Below are positions 1 through 6,764 of a stretch of 15,775 bases of DNA, in pieces. Within the stretch, counting starts at the first letter, position 1. Every line of letters starts with the position of its first letter. Under the pieces are notes generated by a model, which had not been told where the DNA came from, did not search any database, and worked only from the letters and a program-made list of their open reading frames with translations. The position numbers were made by a program, and so were the translations under genes. The DNA is from SIG701 sp045544955 (GTDB taxonomy: Bacteria; Bacillota; Clostridia; Oscillospirales; CAG-272), in NCBI GenBank assembly GCA_045544955.1, contig JAZPZY010000025.1, forward strand, positions 1 to 15,775, given 5' to 3'.

Positions 1-93
1 AGCGTCCTCTGCCTTAGCATCTGCTGCGAATACAGCAGGCACTACGCTGAAGATCATCAGCATGGCCAGGACCAGAGAAAGAATCTTTTTCAT
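1..93 (-). CDS. N-terminus of a secreted protein (partial, runs off the left edge)
   Basis: Only the first 31 codons are in the window. They read as a textbook Sec signal peptide: a charged MKK start, a hydrophobic core (ILSLVLAMLMIFSVV), and an Ala-rich end with a likely cleavage after VFA or FAA, followed by the acidic, Ala-rich start of a mature domain (DAKAEDA). The ATG is preceded on the minus strand by GAAGGAG-type sequence about 8-11 bases upstream, which fixes the start. The protein is therefore exported, either free or surface attached. No domain is visible, so the function is unknown. A dockerin gene sits at the other end of the window, and secreted polysaccharide-active or surface proteins are plausible in this genome, but nothing here ties this fragment to that class. 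Confidence 0.8.
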   Translation of the reverse strand, partial: MKKILSLVLAMLMIFSVVPAVFAADAKAEDA

Positions 94-115
94 CTTTTTC
101 TGTGCTCCTTCTTAA

Positions 116-161
116 TATAAAAAAATTTTTTTATACGGGCAAATCCGCCAGGGATTTCCCC
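116..161 (-). other. Structured 5' leader of the secreted-protein gene
   Basis: Between the predicted transcription start (about 163) and the ribosome binding site lie two symmetric elements. The first, 137-161, pairs GGG/CCC and AAATCC/GGATTT around a 5-base loop with one C/C mismatch. The second, 116-135, is a perfect 20-base AT palindrome (A7T7 flanked by TAT and ATA). A hairpin at the very 5' end of an mRNA can stabilise it. The hairpin followed by a T-run could instead attenuate transcription, although the T-run starts too far from the stem for a classic terminator. Role is inferred only. Confidence 0.4.
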
Positions 162-169
162 GCGTGTAT

Positions 170-198
170 ATCATACCCTATCCTGCAATTTTTTGCAA
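170..198 (-). promoter_or_regulatory. Sigma-A-type promoter for the leftward secreted-protein gene
   Basis: On the minus strand, TTGCAA (193-198) is separated by 17 bases from TATGAT (170-175). This is close to the vegetative consensus with ideal spacing. Transcription would begin near 163 and give a leader of about 70 bases before the ATG at 93. The -35 overlaps a short inverted repeat (TGCAA-4-TTGCA). Confidence 0.65.
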
Positions 199-225
199 GT
201 ACTTTTCTCTATCTGTAATATAAAT

Positions 226-252
226 GAAATATTAAAGGGTGTTTAATATTTC
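226..252. promoter_or_regulatory. Perfect inverted repeat midway between divergent promoters (candidate operator)
   Basis: GAAATATTAAA (226-236), a 5-base spacer GGGTG, then TTTAATATTTC (242-252): 11 bp arms with no mismatch. Its centre (239) lies about 75 bases from each of the two predicted transcription starts (about 163 leftwards, about 312 rightwards). Dimeric regulators bind such sites, but an AT-rich palindrome could also act as an UP-like or curved element. It lies upstream of both promoters, so it is not in either transcript. Confidence 0.45.
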
Positions 253-276
253 AAACGCCCGGTTTTGGGGAAATAA

Positions 277-305
277 TTGACAATTTGAGCACGTTGTGGT
301 ATACT
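277..305 (+). promoter_or_regulatory. Strong sigma-A promoter for wecB
   Basis: A perfect -35 TTGACA (277-282), a 17-base spacer, and -10 TATACT (300-305) preceded by TGG, an extended -10. Expected start near 312, giving a leader of about 100 bases before the TTG start at 412. This is the best promoter in the window. Confidence 0.8.
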
Positions 306-370
306 TTTCATAGAATATAGGAAGTTTGACCGGCGCCGCTGAACGTTTCTTTCGACGGCGGCCGCCAACA

Positions 371-386
371 TTCGGCAAACGCCGAA
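371..386 (+). other. Small leader hairpin upstream of the wecB ribosome binding site
   Basis: TTCGGC (371-376), loop AAAC, GCCGAA (381-386): a 6 bp perfect stem in the GC-rich wecB leader, 11 bases before the Shine-Dalgarno GGAGGTG (398-404). There is no T-run behind it, so it is not a terminator. It may fold the leader or be incidental. Confidence 0.3.
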
Positions 387-411
387 CATAAATCCGCGGA
401 GGTGTGGAAAA

Positions 412-1506
412 TTGAAAAAGATCATGCTGATCTTCGGCACGCGGCCGGAGGCGATCAAGATGTGCCCTTTGGTACAGGAGCTGAAAGCACGCAAGACGCT
501 GGAGACGGTGGTATGCGTCACGGGACAGCACCGGCAGATGCTGGATCAGGTGCTGGCGGCGTTCGGCGTGCAGCCGGACCACGATCTATCTATAATGAAG
601 GAAAAGCAGACGCTGTTTGACGTGACGTCGTCCATTCTGGAAAAGCTGAAGCCGGTGCTGGAGGAGGAAAAGCCGGACGTGGTGCTGGTACACGGCGACA
701 CGTCCACAACCTTTGCCTCGGCCCTTGCCTGCTTCTATCTTGGAATTCCGGTGGGACACGTGGAGGCCGGACTGCGGACGTACAATCTGTACTCCCCTTA
801 TCCGGAGGAGTTCAACCGGCAGGCGGTAAGCATCGTAGCCAAATACAATTTTGCTCCCACGGAGGCGGCGCGGGACAATCTTTTGCGGGAAGGCCGGGAC
901 GCGTCCTCCATTTACGTAACGGGCAACACGGCCATTGACGCACTCAAAACCACGGTGCGGGAGAATTACACCCATCCGGAGCTTGACTGGGCGGCGGACA
1001 GCCGGCTGATCATGATCACGGCACACCGGCGGGAGAATCTGGGCGAGCCCATGCATCAGATGTTCCGGGCCATACGGCGGATCGTGGACGAGCACCCGGA
1101 CGTAAAGGCGATCTATCCCATTCACATGAATCCCGTGGTGCGTGCAGCAGCGGCGGCGGAGCTTTCCGGCTGCGACCGGATCCGGATCATTGAGCCTTTG
1201 GAGGTGCTGGATTTCCACAACTTCCTCGCCCGCAGCTACATGGTGCTGACGGACAGCGGCGGAATCCAGGAGGAAGCACCCTCCCTCGGCAAGCCGGTGC
1301 TGGTCATGCGGGACACCACGGAGCGCCCGGAAGGCGTTGCCGCCGGCACTTTGAAGCTGGTGGGCACGTCGGAATCCGTGATCTACGAAAACTTCCGCAC
1401 GCTGCTTAATGACAGATCAGTATACGACGCCATGAGCCGGGCATCCAACCCCTACGGCGACGGTTTTGCTTCTCTGCGGATTGCCGATATTCTGGAAAAC
1501 GCGTAA
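412..1506 (+). CDS. wecB: UDP-N-acetylglucosamine 2-epimerase (non-hydrolysing)
   Basis: Cytosolic enzyme interconverting UDP-GlcNAc and UDP-ManNAc, which supplies ManNAc for teichoic acid linkage units, capsules or other wall glycans (mnaA in Gram-positives). The 364 residues match the usual length. Family landmarks appear in order: GTRPEAIKM near the N-terminus, TGQHRQML (about 37-44), HGDTSTTFA (about 94-102, catalytic-site Asp), HVEAGLRT (about 116-123) and PEEFNRQ (about 131-137) carrying the two Glu equivalents of E. coli WecB E117 and E131, TGNTAIDAL, TAHRRENLG (about 203-211, His equivalent to H213), and the UDP-binding DSGGIQEEAPSLGKP followed by RDTTERPEG. All expected catalytic residues are present. 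The start is TTG at 412, chosen because GGAGGTG sits 7 bases upstream and translation from it gives the canonical N-terminus. It is the first gene of a rightward group behind a strong promoter; no other glycan genes are adjacent. Confidence 0.96.
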   Translation: MKKIMLIFGTRPEAIKMCPLVQELKARKTLETVVCVTGQHRQMLDQVLAAFGVQPDHDLSIMKEKQTLFDVTSSILEKLKPVLEEEKPDVVLVHGDTSTTFASALACFYLGIPVGHVEAGLRTYNLYSPYPEEFNRQAVSIVAKYNFAPTEAARDNLLREGRDASSIYVTGNTAIDALKTTVRENYTHPELDWAADSRLIMITAHRRENLGEPMHQMFRAIRRIVDEHPDVKAIYPIHMNPVVRAAAAAELSGCDRIRIIEPLEVLDFHNFLARSYMVLTDSGGIQEEAPSLGKPVLVMRDTTERPEGVAAGTLKLVGTSESVIYENFRTLLNDRSVYDAMSRASNPYGDGFASLRIADILENA

Positions 1507-1514
1507 AGCCGGCC

Positions 1515-1534
1515 GGCGTGCAAGTTTGCATGCC
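1515..1534 (+). other. Hairpin in the wecB-yugP spacer
   Basis: GGCGTGCA (1515-1522), loop AGTT, TGCATGCC (1527-1534): an 8 bp stem including one G-T pair, nine bases after the wecB stop. No T-run follows, so it is not a convincing terminator. It may act as a 3' stabiliser or processing site between the two cistrons. Confidence 0.35.
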
Positions 1535-1581
1535 GATCCGGGCACACTGTACAGCGGATATATTATATAAAGGAGAAAAAC

Positions 1582-2271
1582 ATGTATTATCTCATATACG
1601 TTCTGCCGGCACTGATCCTCACCATGTGGGCGAGTGCACGGGTAAAATCCACCTATGCAAAATACGCAAAGCAGGCGGCGGCATCGGGGATGACGGCGGA
1701 AGCGGTGGTCCGGCGGATCCTGACCGGGGCGGGGCTTTCCCACATCGGCATCGAGCACGTGGCCGGTGAGCTGACCGATCACTACGATCCCAAAGCCGGC
1801 GTGATCCGGCTGTCCGAAGGGGTAGCAAACAGCTCCTCCATCGCCGCCATCGGCGTGGCCGCCCACGAATGTGGGCACGCCATCCAGCACGCACAGGCGT
1901 ACACGCCCATAAGGATCCGGCAGGCGATCATCCCGGCGACCAACATCGCCTCCCGGCTGGCGATCCCCATGGTGCTGATCGGCATTCTCTTGGGTGCGTA
2001 CGCGGAGCAGATGATTTCCGTGGCGTATCTCGGCGTGATTCTGTTCGGATTCTCCGTACTGTTCCAGCTTGTAACTCTGCCGGTGGAATTCAACGCCAGC
2101 AGTCGGGCACTGGCCATCCTTTCCGACACGGGCACGCTCACATCCGGAGAGATCCCGGGGGCACGGAAGGTGCTGAACGCGGCGGCCATGACGTACGTGG
2201 CGGCTCTGGCCGTATCCGTCATGCAGCTATTGCGGCTTCTGTCCATCGTCAGCGGAAACCGGCGCCGGTAA
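1582..2271 (+). CDS. YugP-type neutral zinc metallopeptidase, membrane bound
   Basis: A 229-residue membrane protein of the Zn_peptidase_2 (YugP) family, near the usual length of 225-235. An N-terminal hydrophobic segment (about 2-17) is followed by the soluble catalytic part with HECGH at residues 95-99 (two zinc His and the catalytic Glu). Hydrophobic segments follow at about 118-140 and 145-167, and LPVEFNASSRA (about 166-176) supplies the conserved Glu that is a probable third zinc ligand. A last hydrophobic stretch is at about 200-222. The ATG follows AAAGGAG by about 6 bases. Family members are membrane-embedded peptidases of poorly known substrate, proposed to act in membrane protein quality control. 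The gene lies 75 bases after wecB and 13 bases before an amino acid permease, so co-transcription with the permease is likely; no functional link is evident. Confidence 0.9.
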   Translation: MYYLIYVLPALILTMWASARVKSTYAKYAKQAAASGMTAEAVVRRILTGAGLSHIGIEHVAGELTDHYDPKAGVIRLSEGVANSSSIAAIGVAAHECGHAIQHAQAYTPIRIRQAIIPATNIASRLAIPMVLIGILLGAYAEQMISVAYLGVILFGFSVLFQLVTLPVEFNASSRALAILSDTGTLTSGEIPGARKVLNAAAMTYVAALAVSVMQLLRLLSIVSGNRRR

Positions 2272-2284
2272 CAAAAAGGCATTC

Positions 2285-3688
2285 ATGGAAAAACTCACAC
2301 GGAAATACGGACTGTTTACCGCCGTCTGCATGGTGGTGGGTACGGTCATCGGCTCGGGCGTTTTCTTCAAGGCACAGGCCGTGCTGATCGCCACCGGCGG
2401 CAACATGCCCCTCGGCATCGCCGCCTGGATCATCACGGGCATGATCATGCTTTTCAGCGCCGCCCAATTTGCCGTAATGGCAACGAAGCACGAGCACGTC
2501 AGCGGCGTGGTGGACTATGCGGAAGCCACCTGCGGCAAGGGCTACGCCTACTTTCTTTCGTGGTTTTTGGCAAATATATATTATCCGGCTATGGGAGCCG
2601 TACTGGCGTGGGTATCCGCACGGTATTTCGGCGTGCTTTTCGGCTGGGAGCTGGCCGGGCCGCGGGTGATGGCCCTTTCCGGATTTCTTCTGATCGCGTC
2701 TTATACGGTCAACGCCCTCTCCCCGAAGCTGGCCGGTAAGATTCAGGTAAGTGCCACGGTGATCAAGCTGATCCCCATCGCACTCATGGCAGTGGCTGGC
2801 ACCCTGGCAGGGCTTGCAAACGGCACTCTTACGCACAATTTCACCACCGTCGCCGCAGAAGCGGCAAGCGGCACGGGCGGCAGTCTGTTTGCCGCCATGG
2901 TTGCCACGGTTTTCGCCTACGACGGTTGGATCGTTGCCACCTCTATCAACGCGGAGCTGAAAGATCCCAAAAAGAATCTGCCCATCGCTTTGGTGGCCGG
3001 CTCTCTCATCGTAGTGGCGGCGTACGTTTTCTACTACATCGGCGTGGCCGGCGGTGCCGACAACGAAGTGCTTATGACGGAAGGGGCCCCTGTGGCTTTC
3101 CGGAACATTTTCGGTGCGGTGGGCGGTGCGTTTCTGAACGTATGCGTGGCTATCTCCTGTCTCGGCACGCTGAACGGACTGATGCTGGCGGCCACCCGGG
3201 GCATGTACGCCATGGCGGAACGGGGCGAGGGGCCCCGTCCGGAGATGTTCGTACAGATCGACCGGCACACCAACGCCGCCTCCAACTCCTCCATATGGGG
3301 ACTTTTCGCCTGTGCGGCCTGGCTTCTCTACTTTTACGGCGCCAATCTGTCCCCGGACGGGGGCTGGTTCGGCCCGTTCAATTTTGACTCCTCCGAATTG
3401 CCCATCGTTACCGGCTACGCGCTCTACATCCCCATGTTTATCATGTGGATGGTGAAGGAAAAGGATCTGGGGATCGGCAAGCGGTTCGTTCTGCCTATCC
3501 TTGCCACGATTTCCTGCGGCTTTATGGTATTTGCCGCCGTGTACGCCCACGGTATCACGCCCTATCTTGCGGCGAAAGCGGAGGGCACGTTTTCCTTCCC
3601 GGTGCTGTTTTATCTGATCCTGTTTGGGGTAATTATGGGAATAGGGTTCCTTCTGCGAAAAAAACGGGGAAGCCAAACGGAAAAATAA
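2285..3688 (+). CDS. APC-superfamily amino acid permease (SteT/LAT-like)
   Basis: A 467-residue polytopic protein with about 12 hydrophobic segments, the normal size for amino acid/polyamine/organocation transporters. TM1 carries the unwound substrate-binding signature GTVIGSGVFF (about 19-28), characteristic of the LAT and serine/threonine exchanger (SteT) branches. The conserved loop FAYDGW...INAELKDPKKNLP at about 210-235 matches the APC motif in which an acidic residue precedes NPxxNLP. The C-terminus ends in a short basic tail (RKKRGSQTEK). It probably exchanges or imports a neutral amino acid across the cytoplasmic membrane; the substrate cannot be read from sequence. The start ATG has only a weak AAGG 5 bases upstream, and lies 13 bases after the upstream peptidase stop, which suggests translational coupling or reinitiation. 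The gene ends at a strong bidirectional terminator. Confidence 0.92.
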   Translation: MEKLTRKYGLFTAVCMVVGTVIGSGVFFKAQAVLIATGGNMPLGIAAWIITGMIMLFSAAQFAVMATKHEHVSGVVDYAEATCGKGYAYFLSWFLANIYYPAMGAVLAWVSARYFGVLFGWELAGPRVMALSGFLLIASYTVNALSPKLAGKIQVSATVIKLIPIALMAVAGTLAGLANGTLTHNFTTVAAEAASGTGGSLFAAMVATVFAYDGWIVATSINAELKDPKKNLPIALVAGSLIVVAAYVFYYIGVAGGADNEVLMTEGAPVAFRNIFGAVGGAFLNVCVAISCLGTLNGLMLAATRGMYAMAERGEGPRPEMFVQIDRHTNAASNSSIWGLFACAAWLLYFYGANLSPDGGWFGPFNFDSSELPIVTGYALYIPMFIMWMVKEKDLGIGKRFVLPILATISCGFMVFAAVYAHGITPYLAAKAEGTFSFPVLFYLILFGVIMGIGFLLRKKRGSQTEK

Positions 3689-3689
3689 A

Positions 3690-3740
3690 CAGAAAAAGAG
3701 GTACTGCATCATCCGGTGCAATACCTCTTTTCTGTATTTT
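3690..3740. terminator. Bidirectional intrinsic terminator between convergent genes
   Basis: The arms 3690-3708 and 3717-3734 pair: TGCA/TGCA at the top, one C-A mismatch, then GAGGTA/TACCTC and an A-run pairing with TTTT, with one bulged A and a closing CAG/CTG. Both flanks are T-rich in their direction (TATTTT on the plus strand, TTTTTCTGTTTATTTTT on the minus strand). It serves the permease gene from the left and the pseudouridine synthase gene from the right. Confidence 0.85.
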
Positions 3741-3742
3741 AG

Positions 3743-4369
3743 TCAGATATCCGCCCACGCAGGCGTGGACGTGACCGTGATCGTCTCCCCGGTTTTCGGG
3801 TGGACGAGGGTGATCCTGTGGGAATACAGGCGGATCTTCCCTTTGGTACCGCCGTATTTCGGATCGCCTCTGAGGGGGAACCCCCGGGAGGCGAACTGGA
3901 CCCGGATCTGGTGGGTACGGCCGGTCACAAGCTGGATTTTCACAAGGGTTCCCTCCGGATGCTCTCCCAGCGTCTCGTAGGTGAGGATCGCCTCTTTCAC
4001 GCCCCGGCGCATCCGCTTTACCGTAAAAGTCTTATTCCGTCCGGGATCGTGATAGAGCAGATCCCGCATTTCGCCGGACGCCGCCGGCGCGCCTGCGGTC
4101 AGGGCGAGATATTCCTTTTCCATGGCCCCGTCGGCGATCTGCTTTGACAGGGCGGCGGCGGCCTCTTTCGTTTTTGCATACACCATCACGCCGGACACGT
4201 CCCGGTCCAGCCGATGGAGCACGTACACGGGCGTGCCGCCCAAATAGTCGGAGATCCTCTCCGGCATGCCGGGAGACTGGGCGGAAACGCCCGCCGGCTT
4301 CTCCACGAAAATCAACTCCCCGTCCTCCCAGAGGACGGGGAATGATCCGTTTTCACGTTTTTGCTGCAT
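3743..4369 (-). CDS. RluA-family RNA pseudouridine synthase, short form without S4 domain
   Basis: Isomerises specific uridines in rRNA or tRNA to pseudouridine. The 208-residue protein carries the RluA catalytic motif HRLDRDVSG at 52-60, with the catalytic Asp at 55, and the conserved C-terminal GRTHQIRV (150-157) and PLRGDPKYGG (about 165-174). The N-terminus (EDGELIFVEKPAGVSAQ) is the usual first strand of the catalytic domain, and no S4 RNA-binding domain precedes it. It is therefore nearer RluA/YabO-like short enzymes than RluD (about 320 residues). The reading frame is open further upstream inside the preceding gene, but that extension is out-of-frame sequence of the isomerase gene. The ATG at 4367-4369 begins two bases after that gene's stop, implying translational coupling. 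The RNA target cannot be told from sequence. Confidence 0.9.
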   Translation of the reverse strand: MQQKRENGSFPVLWEDGELIFVEKPAGVSAQSPGMPERISDYLGGTPVYVLHRLDRDVSGVMVYAKTKEAAAALSKQIADGAMEKEYLALTAGAPAASGEMRDLLYHDPGRNKTFTVKRMRRGVKEAILTYETLGEHPEGTLVKIQLVTGRTHQIRVQFASRGFPLRGDPKYGGTKGKIRLYSHRITLVHPKTGETITVTSTPAWADI

Positions 4370-4371
4370 CG

Positions 4372-5172
4372 TCAATCGGTGATGCCGTGCATAACCTCGG
4401 CGGTACCGCAATAGGTCACGTCGGGACAGCGGCGCAGAAGCGATGCGGGGATCTCTGCCGTTTCGGCATCCAGAAGCGCATGCTTGAAGGGGCCGTTCTG
4501 CCAGGGGCGGTTCAGTGCGATATACACCCGGCGGGAGGAGAGGATCGGCTTCATGCCCACGGTGATGCACCATTCGGGCATGCCCATCAGATCGCCCCGC
4601 TGATAGCCGTAGGCGTTGATTGTTTTCGTTTCCCGGGAAATAGGCAGGATGCGGGTGCCGAGGGCGGCAAACTCGTCTGCCGTCATGGGTGCGTCTGCCT
4701 CCGGCGGCTCGTTGAACGCCACGTGACCGTTGATGCCCAGGCCGCCGAAGCACATATCCACGCCGCCCAGCTCCTCGATCATGCGGTCGTACTCCGCTTC
4801 CTTACCCGGCTCGGGGAAGTGACGCTGGGATTCGGGCATCACAAGCTCCGGATCCACCCGATCGTAGAACTCCCGCTTCATACGGCCGTAGAAGCAGAGG
4901 GGATCGTCCTTGGCGATGGCGGTCTCGGGGGAGATCATATACTCGTCCATATTGAAGAAGTGGACGTTTTTCAGAGAAACGCCCAGGCGGTTCACCATAT
5001 CCGCCAGGATGGGATACTGATTGGTGGGGCCAACGGGGACGATCATCACCGTTTTCTCTCCCTTTTTGTTGTGGGCGATGATCTCCTCCAGCATGGACAG
5101 AGCCATGTCAAAATACACGTCGTACTCCGTGTCCACCGTTTTACAGCGGATGCCGTTTATGATTTTTTCCAT
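4372..5172 (-). CDS. NagB-family glucosamine-6-phosphate isomerase/deaminase (divergent)
   Basis: A 266-residue protein of the NagB/SugarP isomerase fold. Recognisable family positions are NMDEY (74-78, Asp76 aligning with the E. coli NagB proton acceptor D72), GGLGINGHVAFNEP (143-156, His150 and Glu155 aligning with H143 and E148) and the late ITVGMKPILSSRRVYI block. Two deviations stand out. The catalytic-triad Asp (E. coli D141) is Asn148, and the phosphate-binding N-terminal loop reads PVGPTNQYP instead of the usual TGSTP. From memory these features recur in a Firmicutes subfamily annotated as glucosamine-6-phosphate isomerase, so they look like subfamily traits and not decay. The true substrate may be a related amino-sugar phosphate. 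The ATG is preceded by AAGGAG about 9 bases upstream. It follows a hairpin after the Gld-type operon and is tightly coupled to the pseudouridine synthase. Confidence 0.8.
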   Translation of the reverse strand: MEKIINGIRCKTVDTEYDVYFDMALSMLEEIIAHNKKGEKTVMIVPVGPTNQYPILADMVNRLGVSLKNVHFFNMDEYMISPETAIAKDDPLCFYGRMKREFYDRVDPELVMPESQRHFPEPGKEAEYDRMIEELGGVDMCFGGLGINGHVAFNEPPEADAPMTADEFAALGTRILPISRETKTINAYGYQRGDLMGMPEWCITVGMKPILSSRRVYIALNRPWQNGPFKHALLDAETAEIPASLLRRCPDVTYCGTAEVMHGITD

Positions 5173-5208
5173 TGTCGTATCTCCTTTTGTCTTTATGTAT
5201 TGCGTAAA

Positions 5209-5237
5209 TTCCGGAGTGCCGCTTTGGCACTCCGGAA
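5209..5237 (-). terminator. Hairpin after the DUF4340 gene (weak terminator or partial attenuator)
   Basis: TTCCGGAGTGCC (5209-5220), 5-base loop, GGCACTCCGGAA (5226-5237): a perfect 12 bp stem beginning seven bases past the DUF4340 stop on the minus strand. Downstream on that strand comes TTTACGC, so the T-run is only three bases long. Termination is probably partial, allowing readthrough to the isomerase and pseudouridine synthase genes. I see no good separate promoter between the hairpin and the isomerase ribosome binding site. Confidence 0.6.
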
Positions 5238-5243
5238 CAAGGA

Positions 5244-6764
5244 TCAGTTTTTGCCGTAGGAATTTACGTCCAGATCGTCCAGCACCTTCTGTGCGTCGGA
5301 GGCGATCTTTTCGATCAGGTCGGTGAGCACGTAGAACTCGCCGTGGCCGTTTACCGTAATGAGGGAACGGCGTCCAGTGGAGGAGTAGGGGTAGAACTTG
5401 TATTCCGTTTCGGTGCCGCCCTTCAGGGTGATGCGGAACGTAAGGATACAGTTTTCCTCCTTGACCAGTTCTGCCTTTTCTGCCTCCGTCAGCGGGGCGT
5501 AATCCTGGATCGCCACGGAGAGCAGCGTCTTATAGAACTGGCGGAAATTGTGGATCTCGCTGTTGGGGATCTCCTTGCCGTTGCTGCAGGAGACGTCCAG
5601 CGTAGCCGCGTCGTTCGCCGCCGGATCGGTGCCGTGGGTCAAGGTAAAGGTCACGTCCACGCCGCCGCCCACGATCTCCATCTTTTCCACGGAGGTGATC
5701 CACTGCTGGAAGGGATAGACCGCAATCCAGGAGATCAGATCGTGCTGGAGATAGGGGATAGTGGCCGCTTCGATAACGGTAACCACGTCCGGGAACAGGC
5801 TGGAGGTGGCGTAATAGGTGCCGTTCTCCAAAAGTTCGCTGAAGAACACGTACACCTTCTGCCCCTCGTACTCAAAATAGATTGTGTACGCCGGATCGTC
5901 AAGACCGTAGGATTTGATATCCTCCTCGGTGGGGCCCAGCTTTTCCACGTAGGAGCCGCCGAGAGCCACATAGCTGTACAGGATCTCGAAGATCTTGTCG
6001 CTGTTGGGATAGTAGCCGGTGGGATACATCATATAATGCTCCACCACGGCTTCCGGATTCTGCTGTTTTTCCTTATCCAGAATACCCACCATGACGAACA
6101 CGTCGTCGCCCTTCATCAGAGTGAAGTGGTTGATCTTGTAGTACTCGTTTTCGGGAATACCGGCCAGAAGCACCGGCGTAAGCAGGGATTCGATGGGGGC
6201 AAGCACCGTCGTCGCCAAGGATTCGTCCAGAGCGTACACGGTACGCCGCCCCTCCAGCATGGCGTAATAGCCGCCGCCGGTGAGCAGATCGTAGCCCACG
6301 TACACCTTATAGACGTCGCCGGTGGTGGTGGTAAGCGTCCAGTTTGCCTGGGGTTTATCCAGACCGTATTCGGCCAGCTCCGCGTCGGTGGCGTTGTCCA
6401 CCACCTTCACCTTGGCCAGCGTATAGCCCACGTTGGTAACGAGGGTGGAAAACTTGGTCAGATCGTAGGCCACGCCCTCATATCCGCGGATCTGGAAATC
6501 GTTGTTGGCATCTCTGTAAAATTCAAAGGAGCCGTACTGATTTTCAATTTTTATGGACTGCATACCTGCACGCTCCACGTGGGGGAACATGAAGATACGT
6601 CCGTTATTCGATACGGTTTCGCCCTCTACCGTCTCTACCGGTTTTCTCGTTTCCTCCGGCTCTCCCGAATTTACGAGAGGACGGACCACAGCCAGATACA
6701 GAACGAGCATCACGGCAAAAAGGACGGCACAGAGGATCAAAAGTTTTTTCTGTTTTGCGATCAT
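5244..6764 (-). CDS. DUF4340 protein, accessory subunit of a Gld-type ABC system
   Basis: A 506-residue, single-anchor protein: short basic N-terminus, one transmembrane helix at about 8-29, an acidic linker (GEPEETRKPVE...), then a large extracytoplasmic region. The body shows two similar units typical of DUF4340: EYGLDKP at 132-138 followed by a strand-rich stretch ending GGGYYAMLEGRRTVYAL, and SYGLDDP at 285-291 followed by ENGTYYATSSLFPDVVTV. DUF4340 proteins commonly follow GldG-like genes in ABC operons; their molecular function is not established. The ATG overlaps the stop of the upstream GldG-like gene as ATGA, with AAGGAG inside that gene's last codons, so the two are translationally coupled. 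It is the last gene of the ABC module and is followed by a hairpin. Confidence 0.85.
   Translation of the reverse strand: MIAKQKKLLILCAVLFAVMLVLYLAVVRPLVNSGEPEETRKPVETVEGETVSNNGRIFMFPHVERAGMQSIKIENQYGSFEFYRDANNDFQIRGYEGVAYDLTKFSTLVTNVGYTLAKVKVVDNATDAELAEYGLDKPQANWTLTTTTGDVYKVYVGYDLLTGGGYYAMLEGRRTVYALDESLATTVLAPIESLLTPVLLAGIPENEYYKINHFTLMKGDDVFVMVGILDKEKQQNPEAVVEHYMMYPTGYYPNSDKIFEILYSYVALGGSYVEKLGPTEEDIKSYGLDDPAYTIYFEYEGQKVYVFFSELLENGTYYATSSLFPDVVTVIEAATIPYLQHDLISWIAVYPFQQWITSVEKMEIVGGGVDVTFTLTHGTDPAANDAATLDVSCSNGKEIPNSEIHNFRQFYKTLLSVAIQDYAPLTEAEKAELVKEENCILTFRITLKGGTETEYKFYPYSSTGRRSLITVNGHGEFYVLTDLIEKIASDAQKVLDDLDVNSYGKN

Noticed and set aside
1559..1566. TATATT/TATTAT as a promoter for the YugP-type gene
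   Set aside because: It lies only a few bases before the ribosome binding site, leaving almost no leader, and has no -35 at the right distance.
2249..3721. A 490-codon minus-strand frame under the permease, and a similar long one (10251-11792) under gpmI
   Set aside because: Antisense shadows; the gpmI one runs across the promoter and leader of gpmI, and neither shows family motifs.
4370..4753. Possible N-terminal extension of the pseudouridine synthase to 336 residues
   Set aside because: The extra frame lies wholly inside the isomerase gene and reads as low-complexity Arg/His-rich sequence. The ATG at 4369 gives the proper family N-terminus.
5173..5243. A riboswitch or separate promoter before the isomerase gene
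   Set aside because: Only one simple hairpin is present, no conserved aptamer-like multi-stem fold is visible, and no -35/-10 pair could be found downstream of it.
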